Shown here: positions 54,301 to 62,271 of the stretch, piece by piece
Numbering within the stretch: position 1 is the stretch's first letter
Layout of the letters: each line of letters begins with the position of its first letter
Assembly: GCA_040389965.1 (NCBI GenBank)
Contig: JAZJZF010000083.1
Coordinates: 14,422 to 78,421 of the forward strand
From: UBA4416 sp040389965
Lineage (GTDB): Bacteria; Bacteroidota; Bacteroidia; B-17B0; Aurantibacillaceae
Reading direction: 5' to 3'
Length of the DNA: 64,000 nt
The notes under the pieces: model-generated
Databases searched by the model: none
Seen by the model: only the letters and a program-made list of their open reading frames with translations
What the model was told of the DNA's origin: nothing
Position numbers and translations under genes: made by a program

Positions 54301-57300
54301 TATGGAACAGTAATAACATTGCTTCTGGTATACAAACGGTTGTGTTTGATAAAAGTGGTATGAAACACAAAATTGCCCCTGTGAATTTCTTCTACCGCTA
54401 TTTCATTTGTTTTCATGGAGGCTTCCATTACCTTTACGTCAGACACTTTTCCCTCTTGTTCTACTTCAAATAAATAGTTTACAGATGGATAACCGGAAGC
54501 CAGGATATAGCTTATTTTTTCTCCGGGTTCCGCATTCGATTTAGGATAATAGAACCAATCGGCCGCTTGTTCAGGAATGACATCCGAATTTTTATTGAAT
54601 ACGGTCACATATTCAAAGGCTTTTATTTCTTCGCCAAATTTATCTTTACAAAGGGCTTCAATCACATAAACCCCCGGTTTAAAAGATTTTAATTCGGCAG
54701 ACAGGTCGTATTCATTTTTAGAACCTGTATCAAAGGGTTTCTCTAAAACTTTACTTTCCTTTTCCCATTTGTATTTATTGTTCTCTTCGTCATATAAATC
54801 ATTCGGAAACGCTTTATAGTACTCCTCTTTTGATAGACTATGTCTGTCGGGTTGTTGCCACAAGCGGGTTCTGAAAACCTTTTGAGGCTGTTTTAATTTA
54901 TAAATTGTAAAGTTTCCTTTTGTGCCTTCAGCAACACCATTTAAATTGGTTGTAGAAATGCTAATAGGTTTTGAATTGTTTACCTCCATGACTTCATCGC
55001 CTGAAACAGAGAGCTGTAAAGCCTGGTAACCAACTATTACCGAAGTTTGTGTGCTGTGTGTTTCTCCGTTGATGTCGGTTACATCGGCAGTGATCTGGTA
55101 ATTATAAGTAGCATAACTTTTTTTAGAAACTGATTCATCGGGCAGGGCTTTAAATTTAATGATATAAGCACCTGTATCGTTGGTAACTGTTTCTCCATTG
55201 GTAATTTCAGTTTGGGATGTGCCACCGTAATACGACCTGTACCACCAATACCAATAGGGATAATTGACAGTTCTTACCACACGGTATTTTACCTTTGCGC
55301 CATCAATGACATTTCCTGCATATGCTTTGGCAATACCACTCACACTTACTTCATCGTTTAATTTATAACTTCCTTTGGCGGGATTAAAACTTGTTTCAAA
55401 TTTGGGGCGTTTATAATCCTCTACTGAAATATAGGCATTACCATAGTTGTCGCTAATCTGCATTTGCCCGTTAAGTCCGGTTTGAGGGGCCGTAAAAGAA
55501 CCTGAAACCGTTCCGTATTCATTGGTGGTTAAATTAATGGAGTTTACTTTCTGGTAGTTAACATCGTAAAATGTAACTGTTACAGGGAAATTGGTTTTTA
55601 ATTTATGATTTTTACCGTTAACGGATTCTAAAACAATGGATTTAAAATAAACGATTTGTCCGGGTCTGTAAATGGCTCTGTCTGTATAAATATACGACTG
55701 TACAACGCTGTAGTCGTTAGGGTTTGTTTTATAGGTATAATAACTGTTAGAGCTAAAATAACTGTCGTTTCCATTGATAAATTCTATAAAGAACTGCGTA
55801 TTATTCCCATTGATTGTATTACTCACATTTAAAAAGCCTTTGTCGTCTGTTTTAAGCAAAGAGCCTTTTTTAATTTTGTAATCTCTTTCTACATAATCAT
55901 AGGTTTCTAACCAAACCTGGGCGGGAATATTTTTAAGAAATTCTCCCGTTTGACGGTTCATCGCATAAAAATCATATGAGCCATCATCTCTTCTTCTCTC
56001 TGTGCTGGAAATATCTGAAACAATATAAGTGCTGTAGGCTGTAATATTATTGTTGTATTTAAAATCTTCGCTCAGGGAGTTTAAGATTACATAATAACCT
56101 GCCGGTAATTCGGGCAATTTTATTTCGGTGGCATGCGACTGGAAATCACCATCGTTCTCAATATCCTGAGTAAATGAAGTTGCTACAGGAAAGGTTTTAA
56201 ATTTTTCATAGAGCTCTTTTCCATATTTTTTGCGGAAGAGAGTCCTTAATTCCGGACTGGTGGTTTTTACAATTTTAAAATACATCTTAGAAACATTTTG
56301 AGATGTTACCAAGGCGCGAGATGGTTTATTAGGCTCATTTACTTCTTCGAGAGTAAGGTTAAATGTTTTGGCTTGTAGCGCATTTATAGTGTTTTTACAT
56401 TCAATGGCACCGTAAGAATCCGGAAATTTGGTAATGGCAGATTCGCAGATTTCTTTCGCTGTTTTTTTATACCATTTATAAGTATCATCCTGCAAAGGCT
56501 TGTACATGTTGCCTTTTTGCATATACCAGTTTGCTATACGGTAATCAATTTCTGTTACGCGTGGGTTTTCTGCAAATTTATTTTGAATAGCTTTTAATGC
56601 ATTAAAGTATAAAGTGTCTTTTTTAGCATTCTGAGAATTATTATGAACGTAATCCAGTCTTAATAATTCAACATCTATTAAGGCATTGGGGTTTTCATCA
56701 TTTTTATGGAACTGGGTAAGGTCCTGCATTAATTTTAAGGCATAGTATTTTGTTTCTAACGAATCGGAAGGATTTGTAATAGTGGCATTTAAAAAATCGG
56801 TATAAGGTTTTGAAAACTCCTCACTATTAATGGTAAATCTGTTTGCAGGGCGCGAAACATCTGTTTCTGAACTCATAAAATAAACCAGAGCACGGTGTGC
56901 CAGGAAATCGTATAAGGTTGGTCTCCACTGGCGGCAATCGGTAGTTCCTTTCGTGAGTATTTCGTCGTACATATCAATTTTAGTACGCTTAAGGCTATCT
57001 GTATTTTCAAGAGATGCTTTATAGTTTGAGATGATAGCGTAATTGATGGCTTTCAGATCCCAGGTTTCGATATCATCGTTTTTGAAATTAACGGTAGTTG
57101 TTCTGTTATAAAACTTCCAACGGTTATTTTGAAAATACTGATTAAAAGCATCTGCCAATATGCTTTGCAAAACAGGTTTAATAGGATACTTTGCCTCTTT
57201 GGCCTCGTCCTGTAATTTAAAAATAGAGTTTTCGAGCGAAAACTCTTCCTTTTGACTTTCAAACTTCATGCGGTGTAAAATGGCTTTTACAAACTGAGGC

Positions 57301-57539
57301 GCATTGTTTTCTATTTTAGCTTTGGCATAAATAACTTCCACTACTTTTAACGCAGATTCTGTCAAGCCCTTTTGTTCGCAGCTATCCGCGCGTTTCCATA
57401 ATTTATCGTAGGTGTCTCCTTTATTGAAACTGAGCATGGTTTCGGTTTTTGAAGTTAGTTTATTGGAAAAAAATCCTAACGAAATGAGCGCCGTGGCAAT
57501 AAACATGAGCGCAATAGTGGTTATTTTCTTGAAATTCAT
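51324..57539 (-). CDS. Alpha-2-macroglobulin family protein with CxEQ motif
   Basis: 2071 residues with an N-terminal membrane anchor or signal (about 8-25). Helical N-terminal part (about 30-420), then macroglobulin domains (YTDRAIYRPGQIVYFKSIVLES at about 630), a Gly/Ser-rich bait-like loop (about 1195-1290), and the A2M domain (FTVPESLTKWKVMGLAHS). C1524, E1526 and Q1527 (YPYECAEQTF) form the CxEQ motif that makes the internal thioester in active family members. After it comes the alpha/alpha-barrel thioester domain (SSNGGFVWF, YLYMRSNF) and a receptor-binding-like C-terminal domain. Known bacterial members trap foreign proteases in the periplasm or at the outer membrane. A partner transglycosylase (pbpC), common in proteobacteria, is not adjacent. 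Confidence 0.93.
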   Translation of the reverse strand: MNFKKITTIALMFIATALISLGFFSNKLTSKTETMLSFNKGDTYDKLWKRADSCEQKGLTESALKVVEVIYAKAKIENNAPQFVKAILHRMKFESQKEEFSLENSIFKLQDEAKEAKYPIKPVLQSILADAFNQYFQNNRWKFYNRTTTVNFKNDDIETWDLKAINYAIISNYKASLENTDSLKRTKIDMYDEILTKGTTDCRQWRPTLYDFLAHRALVYFMSSETDVSRPANRFTINSEEFSKPYTDFLNATITNPSDSLETKYYALKLMQDLTQFHKNDENPNALIDVELLRLDYVHNNSQNAKKDTLYFNALKAIQNKFAENPRVTEIDYRIANWYMQKGNMYKPLQDDTYKWYKKTAKEICESAITKFPDSYGAIECKNTINALQAKTFNLTLEEVNEPNKPSRALVTSQNVSKMYFKIVKTTSPELRTLFRKKYGKELYEKFKTFPVATSFTQDIENDGDFQSHATEIKLPELPAGYYVILNSLSEDFKYNNNITAYSTYIVSDISSTERRRDDGSYDFYAMNRQTGEFLKNIPAQVWLETYDYVERDYKIKKGSLLKTDDKGFLNVSNTINGNNTQFFIEFINGNDSYFSSNSYYTYKTNPNDYSVVQSYIYTDRAIYRPGQIVYFKSIVLESVNGKNHKLKTNFPVTVTFYDVNYQKVNSINLTTNEYGTVSGSFTAPQTGLNGQMQISDNYGNAYISVEDYKRPKFETSFNPAKGSYKLNDEVSVSGIAKAYAGNVIDGAKVKYRVVRTVNYPYWYWWYRSYYGGTSQTEITNGETVTNDTGAYIIKFKALPDESVSKKSYATYNYQITADVTDINGETHSTQTSVIVGYQALQLSVSGDEVMEVNNSKPISISTTNLNGVAEGTKGNFTIYKLKQPQKVFRTRLWQQPDRHSLSKEEYYKAFPNDLYDEENNKYKWEKESKVLEKPFDTGSKNEYDLSAELKSFKPGVYVIEALCKDKFGEEIKAFEYVTVFNKNSDVIPEQAADWFYYPKSNAEPGEKISYILASGYPSVNYLFEVEQEGKVSDVKVMEASMKTNEIAVEEIHRGNFVFHTTFIKHNRLYTRSNVITVPYTNKELDIQFETFRNKLLPGQAEEWKLILKDKKGEKAAAEMIASMYDASLDAFRANYWDFSIYQSYYARLNWSSGIERTANSTEFYEIPSNYHSLPGRYYDALNYFGLGFYGGYYRYSRGAVSNMAMSTGTYADETTASQTKSPGVPKLALGEESEKKAYDKNMEAGDGDMANVVTASIDGVTGGLRKERDGKDAGGNMSEIKARSNFNETAFFYPQLQTNEKGEIIIKFTVPESLTKWKVMGLAHSKDLKVGRFEKEVITQKELMVQPNAPRFFREGDKITFISKISNLSENDVSGMAELTLYDALTEKEISKELIDAVSGKFPTIGSRDFSIKKGLSTAIEWSLHIPEGYSAIKYKVVAKAGNFSDGEEVAVPVLTNRMLVTESMPMPIRSNQTKEFSFTKFINQNNNSTTLKNHAYTLEFTANPAWYAVQALPYLMEYPYECAEQTFARYYANSLATYVVNSKPKIKAIFEAWKTSSPDAFLSNLEKNQELKSLVLEETPWVLQSKSESENKKRVGLLFDLNTMSNEQIRAFKKLQKKQSSNGGFVWFDGGPDDWYITQHIITGFSHLDKLGVIKARENSEVWDMITKAVKYCDDRMREEYVYMKKYSPKYKTENHLSYMAVQYLYMRSNFKDIAMDGRNKEHFDYYKKQEQTYWLDNGRYMQGMIALSLQRYGDIKTPKDILKSLKENSINSDEMGMYWKENYGYYWYEAPIEMQALMIEAFDEINNDTKAVDDLKTWLVKSKQTQHWGTTRATTDAVYALLLKGTDWLATEPNVEITVGDMKLNPKTDKSLNAEPGTGYFKKTWTGSDIKPATMGKVKVEKRDVGVSYGAMYWQYFEQLDKITPHETPLKIKKQLFLQKNTASGPVLEPITESTNLKLGDKIKVRIELRVDRDMNYVHMKDMRASGFEPTNVMSGYKYQDGLGYYESTRDAATNFFFSYLNKGTYVFEYPLVVNHSGDFSNGITTIQCMYAPEFTSHSEGIRVKIGK

Positions 57540-57603
57540 AAAACAATGGTTTTAAAGTAAGGATGCACTTAGAGAACAATTTCCATAAAAGGTACAAATT
57601 TTT

Positions 57604-58101
57604 TTATTCGGGGCTTGCCATGTTCCAGGCTGCCCATTCTTCTTTACTTGGGCCATAAACACCCGTAACACTTAAACCATTTAATCGCATTAAAACGGTT
57701 AATTGCCCGCGGTGGTGTGCTTCGTGCTTAATTAAAACGGTTAAAATAGTTCCTTTGGTCCATTGTTCGCCATACATATTTACTTCAGTGTTAAGGTCTG
57801 CGTCGGTCCAGTTATGGACTTCCTTGAGTACCGATTTAGAAGCTGCTTCATAGGCATTACAAACTTCCTTTATATCACTGGGTGGAGCCGAATGCTCATC
57901 AGGGCAATCAATTGTTAAGCCGGCTTTGCCGAGCATTTCTCCAAGAGTAATGGTAATATGCCAAACCAGGCGCTGCATGGAACGCACATTGTCGTGGGCT
58001 TTGGCAACCAGTGTTTCGTTGGTGATGTTTTTAAATAACTTTAAGGTTGTTTCCGATTCATAGGTAAATGCCTGCGTAAAATCGCTGATTTTTCTGAACA
58101 T
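57604..58101 (-). CDS. DinB family protein
   Basis: 165 residues from the ATG at 58101; a start at 58128 adds nine residues without similarity. Four-helix-bundle pattern of DinB/YfiT-type proteins: RLVWHITITLGEML (first His), the long CNAYEAASKSVLKEV helix, and IKHEAHHRGQLTVLMRLNGL carrying the second and third metal-binding His. Members bind a divalent metal and often act as thiol-dependent transferases or in stress response; the cofactor and substrate are unknown here. It follows the YdcF gene with 53 bases between them. Confidence 0.88.
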   Translation of the reverse strand: MFRKISDFTQAFTYESETTLKLFKNITNETLVAKAHDNVRSMQRLVWHITITLGEMLGKAGLTIDCPDEHSAPPSDIKEVCNAYEAASKSVLKEVHNWTDADLNTEVNMYGEQWTKGTILTVLIKHEAHHRGQLTVLMRLNGLSVTGVYGPSKEEWAAWNMASPE

Positions 58102-58154
58102 AGTTTTTAGTTTTTTGATATGCTGCAAATGATTACAACAGATTGGGTTAATAA

Positions 58155-58922
58155 TTAAAGGTAGCCTTTGAGCTTATAGGTTGCATAGCCTACAATTTCG
58201 TGAATGATCAGGTTAAAGGTGGTTACGGCCTCTGCATTGGGAATCAGGCAATAATCGAATTCAAATTTCCGATCGCCGGTAAATTTATTGGTTACAAAAG
58301 GTGTGATGTTTTGGTAGCCGGCTTTCTTAAAAATAGCCAGCGAACGGCGCATATGAAATGAAGACGTGACCAATAAAATGGAGCCTTTAAACTGCATGCT
58401 ATCTAAGATATGTTTTGTAAAGACGGCATTTTCGTAAGTATTCTTCGAATTATTTTCTATAATGATATTACTGTCGGGTACTGCAATGGTTTTAAGATAG
58501 GCTTTCACATAGGCTGCTTCCCGATGGTTAGGGTGCTGTAGACTTCCTGAACCACCTGTAATGCATATTTTGCTGACCCGGTTTTTATGGTACATGGCCA
58601 ATGTTTGAAATAGCCTGTCGCCGGAGCAGGTAAAGTCGAAGCGGTTTTGCCGTTCGTCTACGCGGCCCATTCCACCTAGTACAATAGCAAGGTCGTAATG
58701 GGTATCTTTTAAATAAATGCCATCATCTTCATATTCCCAGGCCCTTACAATTTCATCTACCAAAAAAGAATTAGAAAATATATACACGAACAGGGTAAGC
58801 CCCAAAACCCATTTTTTAAATGGCGTATTCCATACTTTTTTTAACAGAACCAATAGCCCCACAAAGAACCAGGTGTAGGGAGCAATGATAAAAGCAAGGA
58901 TTTTTGAAAGGATAAAAAACAT
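58155..58922 (-). CDS. YdcF family (DUF218) membrane-anchored protein
   Basis: 255 residues from the ATG at 58922, where family members normally begin (MFFILSKILAF); an ATG at 58946 would add eight residues. Two N-terminal membrane helices precede the DUF218 domain (about 75-240): YDLAIVLGGMGR, KICITGGSGS, NSKNTYENAVFT (conserved NTxEN block) and LLVTSSFHMRRS. Relatives such as SanA and ElyC affect envelope integrity and peptidoglycan precursor use. The extracytoplasmic domain position agrees with this. Function otherwise unknown. Confidence 0.88.
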   Translation of the reverse strand: MFFILSKILAFIIAPYTWFFVGLLVLLKKVWNTPFKKWVLGLTLFVYIFSNSFLVDEIVRAWEYEDDGIYLKDTHYDLAIVLGGMGRVDERQNRFDFTCSGDRLFQTLAMYHKNRVSKICITGGSGSLQHPNHREAAYVKAYLKTIAVPDSNIIIENNSKNTYENAVFTKHILDSMQFKGSILLVTSSFHMRRSLAIFKKAGYQNITPFVTNKFTGDRKFEFDYCLIPNAEAVTTFNLIIHEIVGYATYKLKGYL

Positions 58923-58946
58923 AGTCAAATCTAAGGAATTTTGCAT

Positions 58947-59289
58947 TCCGAAGAGGTGCTATGTATGATATGTTAATATTATTTTGGGTTTTTAAATTTA
59001 ATTATCTCATTAACTTTTTTCCTTGACGAAAAAAGTTACAAAAAAGTCAAGGTAATTCGCCAACTGCAATTCTTTCTCGCTCAAGGTCTGCGCATTGCCA
59101 CCGAAAAAATTACAGTTCGCACCGAATTACCAAAACAGCCGCACTATTACTAACGTATGCAATAATTTGAAAACAGATTATATTTATTTTAATGCCATGA
59201 CGACGAGAAATAGGTTTTCTTTAGGGTCATGCTGAACTTGATTCAGCATCTCTTTTAAAGACAATTTATGCCATTAGAAACGAAAAAAT
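58947..59289. repeat. Gene-free stretch with dispersed-type hairpin repeats
   Basis: Contains three hairpins and no gene. CCTTGAC (59031-59037) and GTCAAGG (59046-59052) enclose an A-rich loop. GGTAATTCG-type arms lie at 59051-59075 and 59105-59131 (about 24 imperfectly paired bases). GTCATGCTGAA...TTCAGCATC (59227-59250) is a REP-like unit of a kind seen between genes in many Bacteroidota genomes. Copy number cannot be judged from one window. Confidence 0.6.
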
Positions 59290-61065
59290 CTACTCAATAA
59301 TCAACTCATAAGGCAAGCGTGCCTGAACCCCTTTAAGTTTCATAATGCGTTTAATCTGTTCGATATAGATATAGTGTTCGCCTAGTTTTGTTTTTATCGC
59401 ACGGGTTTCCATATCCTCGGCATTTGCTCCAAACAATTCCATAATAGGATCTTTGCGTTTAGGATAATCTTCGGTTTTATACTCTTTCAATTTAGCTGCT
59501 TTTACAGCATACAGAACCGCATCATTTAAACCACCCAGTTCATCTACTAAATTAATTTTTATAGCGTCAGCTCCGCTCCACACTCTTCCCTGCCCAATAC
59601 TATCTACATTGTTTTTTTGCATATGTCTGCCTTCACCCACTTTAGTAATAAATACATCGTAAATATGTTCAACACCTTGTTGTATATAAGCATGCTCTTC
59701 GGTAGTTGCACCTCTTAAAATAGTACCTACATCACTGTGTTTATTGGTGTTTACGGTATCTATAGTTATTCCCAGTTTCTCAGAAAGTGCTTTTTGTGCA
59801 TTCGGTATGATGCCAAATACACCAATTGATCCGGTGATGGTATTAGGTTGTGCAAAAATTTTATCAGCTGCACAGCTTATATAATAACCGCCACTTGCCG
59901 CTACATCTCCCATCGATACAATAAAGGGTTTTGCTTTTTTTGCCAATACGGTTTCTCTCCATATGACATCACTGGCAAGGGCACTGCCACCCGGAGAGTT
60001 AACGCGCAATACAATTGCTTTTACATCATCATCCTGTCGGGCATCTCTTATTGCCTTTGCAAGGCTTTCACTGCCAATGCTGTTTTCATCGCCTTCGCCA
60101 CTGTTAATTTCTCCAGAAGCATAAATAATGGCAATTTTGTTTTTAGAATTGTTAATGGTATTCAACGATTTGGTATAGTTTTCCAACGATACAAAATTGA
60201 TCTTTTCTTTTTCTCCGATCCCCACTTTTTTTCTGATCGTAGCAAGCACTTCATCTTCGTATTGAAGTGCATCTACTAATTTATAACTTACGGCATCCTC
60301 GGCACTTTTAACCGACATGTTATCTGCCATTGTATTTATATCCGCTACCGAAACGCCTCTTTGTGCGCTAATTCCGTTAAGCATCTGATTCCAGATCGAT
60401 CCGAGGTAAGTTTCTACCTGTGTACGGTTGGCATCACTCATTTTATCAAGCATAAAAGGTTCGATGGCGCTTTTAAATTTTCCGTGACGGAAGATCTGAA
60501 CTTCTATATTTAATTTTTCCAGCATTTTTTTGTAGAACATCACCTGTGAACTCAAGCCTTTTATTTCCATACCACCTTGCGGATACAGGTATACTTTATC
60601 GGCTACGCTTGCTAAATAATACGCTTTTTGTGTATAGACCTCTGAATAGGCGTAAATAAATTTTTTGGAAGCCTTAAAGTCCAGCAAGGCGTTTCTTATT
60701 TCTTCAAGGCTTGCAAAACCAGCTGAAGGACTGCTGATTTCGAGGTAAATACCTTTTACATTAGGATCTTTTTTTGCTTTTTGGAGGTTGGCAATAATAT
60801 CATTTAAACCAATATTTCCTTTTGGAGCAAACGGACCAAGATTAAGATTACCAAAGGGATTGCGCATTCCCCTGTCTTTTATAGGACCGTTTAAATCTAT
60901 TCTTAACACGGCATTTTCTTTAGTAACAAAGGTTTTTTCTTCGCCCATTTTTACGGCTTCCTTAACCGACCCAATAACCGAAAAAACAACGATTAAGGTA
61001 ATAACTACTCCCGTTACTAAAATCCCCAGACACGAGCCAAAAAATGCTCCAAAAAATTGCTTCAT
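59290..61065 (-). CDS. sppA: Signal peptide peptidase SppA, 67-kDa type
   Basis: 591 residues, the usual length of the long SppA form. An N-terminal membrane helix (about 7-30) is followed by two tandem S49 domains. The first (about 75-300) contains the likely general-base Lys in YTQKAYYLASVADKVYL. The second (about 310-560) contains the nucleophile Ser in VSMGDVAASGGYYISCAADKI and GSIGVFG. The enzyme degrades signal-peptide remnants in the membrane; the active site faces the periplasm. It is divergent from folK with 100 bases between the start codons and has its own promoter region. Confidence 0.94.
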   Translation of the reverse strand: MKQFFGAFFGSCLGILVTGVVITLIVVFSVIGSVKEAVKMGEEKTFVTKENAVLRIDLNGPIKDRGMRNPFGNLNLGPFAPKGNIGLNDIIANLQKAKKDPNVKGIYLEISSPSAGFASLEEIRNALLDFKASKKFIYAYSEVYTQKAYYLASVADKVYLYPQGGMEIKGLSSQVMFYKKMLEKLNIEVQIFRHGKFKSAIEPFMLDKMSDANRTQVETYLGSIWNQMLNGISAQRGVSVADINTMADNMSVKSAEDAVSYKLVDALQYEDEVLATIRKKVGIGEKEKINFVSLENYTKSLNTINNSKNKIAIIYASGEINSGEGDENSIGSESLAKAIRDARQDDDVKAIVLRVNSPGGSALASDVIWRETVLAKKAKPFIVSMGDVAASGGYYISCAADKIFAQPNTITGSIGVFGIIPNAQKALSEKLGITIDTVNTNKHSDVGTILRGATTEEHAYIQQGVEHIYDVFITKVGEGRHMQKNNVDSIGQGRVWSGADAIKINLVDELGGLNDAVLYAVKAAKLKEYKTEDYPKRKDPIMELFGANAEDMETRAIKTKLGEHYIYIEQIKRIMKLKGVQARLPYELIIE

Positions 61066-61165
61066 AAATACGCTTTAAGATATTAATATGTTAAACAACA
61101 CTTTATAATTATTGTTTGATCTGCCTAAAATTAAGGTTCTTTCTCTTATTTTTACACATATTTTT

Positions 61166-61660
61166 ATGAACGTGGTATATTTATGTTTGGGCGGTAATAT
61201 TGGCAACAGGGAGGTTGCTATGAAACAGGCAATAGCCACAATTGAAGACAGAGTAGGAAAAGTAACCAAACAATCTTCTCTTTATGAAACAGAAGCCTGG
61301 GGAGTGAGCGGGCAACAGGCCTATCTGAACTGCTGCATTTGTGTAGAAACAAAACTGGAAGCCATAGAGCTTATGACATTGCTTTTAAGCATAGAAAAAG
61401 AACTAGGCCGCGAGCGTCATCCGGGGCAGGGGTATGAGCCCAGAACAATAGACCTGGACATTCTCTTTTTTAACAAAGAGCGTATTGAAGGGGAACATTT
61501 AACCGTGCCACACCCCCGATTGCAGCTGCGAAAGTTTGTTTTAATTCCCTTAAATGAAATCGCCTCAAATTTCTTGCATCCTGTTTTAAATAAAACTATC
61601 TTTAATTTGTTAGGAGAGTGTAATGACACTTCTGATGTTATATTATATAAACACGCGTAG
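61166..61660 (+). CDS. folK: 6-hydroxymethyl-dihydropterin pyrophosphokinase
   Basis: 164 residues from the ATG at 61166; a start at 61112 would add 18 non-family residues. HPPK signature throughout: VYLCLGGNIGNRE at the start, SSLYETEAWGVSGQQAYLNC, ELGRERHPGQGYEPRTIDLDILFF (the ATP/pterin-binding block, about 95-118) and VPHPRLQLRKFVLIPLNEIA. It transfers pyrophosphate from ATP to 6-hydroxymethyl-7,8-dihydropterin in folate synthesis. The deoxynucleoside kinase gene follows after three bases, forming an operon with it and the OmpA-family gene. Confidence 0.95.
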   Translation: MNVVYLCLGGNIGNREVAMKQAIATIEDRVGKVTKQSSLYETEAWGVSGQQAYLNCCICVETKLEAIELMTLLLSIEKELGRERHPGQGYEPRTIDLDILFFNKERIEGEHLTVPHPRLQLRKFVLIPLNEIASNFLHPVLNKTIFNLLGECNDTSDVILYKHA

Positions 61661-61663
61661 GCC

Positions 61664-62269
61664 ATGTACATTTGTATAGAAGGAAATATAGGTGCCGGAA
61701 AAACAACCTTAGCCATAGAACTGGCCAGGCAGTTAAAGGCCTTTTACCTTGCCGAACGTTTTGAAGAAAACCGGCTATTGCCCTTATTTTATAATGATCC
61801 CAAAACATTTGCCTTTCCTACCGAATATTCTTTTTTGATTGACAGGCATAAACAGCTGGTTAATTATTTTGAAAATCCTAAATTGAAATCTGTAACCGTA
61901 GGCGATTTCCATTTTGATAAATGCCTGTGTTTTGCTAAAGCAAATTTATCGGCTAAAGATTTTATGTTCTATAAAAAACATTTTAAAGCCATGCAACGCT
62001 CGGTTCCTGTTCCTGATCTTATTGTATATATAGATACTACGCCTGATTTGCTGTTAAAAAATATACAAAAAAGAGGGCGCGACATTGAAAAAAGCCTGAA
62101 AGAAGAATACCTTCATAAATTAAAAAAGTCCTTTGATAAATATTATCTGTCCGGGCAAAAAGCGGGAACTGCTATATTACATCTTAAGCTGAATGAATAT
62201 ACACCTGCTATACTTGCCTCGTCCTGTAAAAAAGTAATTACTGCTCTTAAAGATTTAAATTCTAAATAA
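61664..62269 (+). CDS. Deoxynucleoside kinase
   Basis: 201 residues. The P-loop GNIGAGKTTL is at 7-16; ERFEENRLLPLFYNDP carries the substrate-pocket Glu; SFLIDRHKQL and a DFHFDKCLCFAK block correspond to the DRS-like region (here with Asp-Lys); KNIQKRGRDIEKSL is the lid. These fit the deoxyadenosine/deoxyguanosine kinase family, which salvages deoxynucleosides. The pairing with folK is common in Bacteroidota and Firmicutes. Three bases separate it from folK and two from the following gene. Confidence 0.92.
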   Translation: MYICIEGNIGAGKTTLAIELARQLKAFYLAERFEENRLLPLFYNDPKTFAFPTEYSFLIDRHKQLVNYFENPKLKSVTVGDFHFDKCLCFAKANLSAKDFMFYKKHFKAMQRSVPVPDLIVYIDTTPDLLLKNIQKRGRDIEKSLKEEYLHKLKKSFDKYYLSGQKAGTAILHLKLNEYTPAILASSCKKVITALKDLNSK

Positions 62270-62271
62270 GT

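Noticed and set aside
51324..57539. Fusion or duplicated gene because of the 2071-residue length
   Set aside because: The domain order is that of a single bacterial alpha-2-macroglobulin, and Bacteroidota members are commonly about this long.
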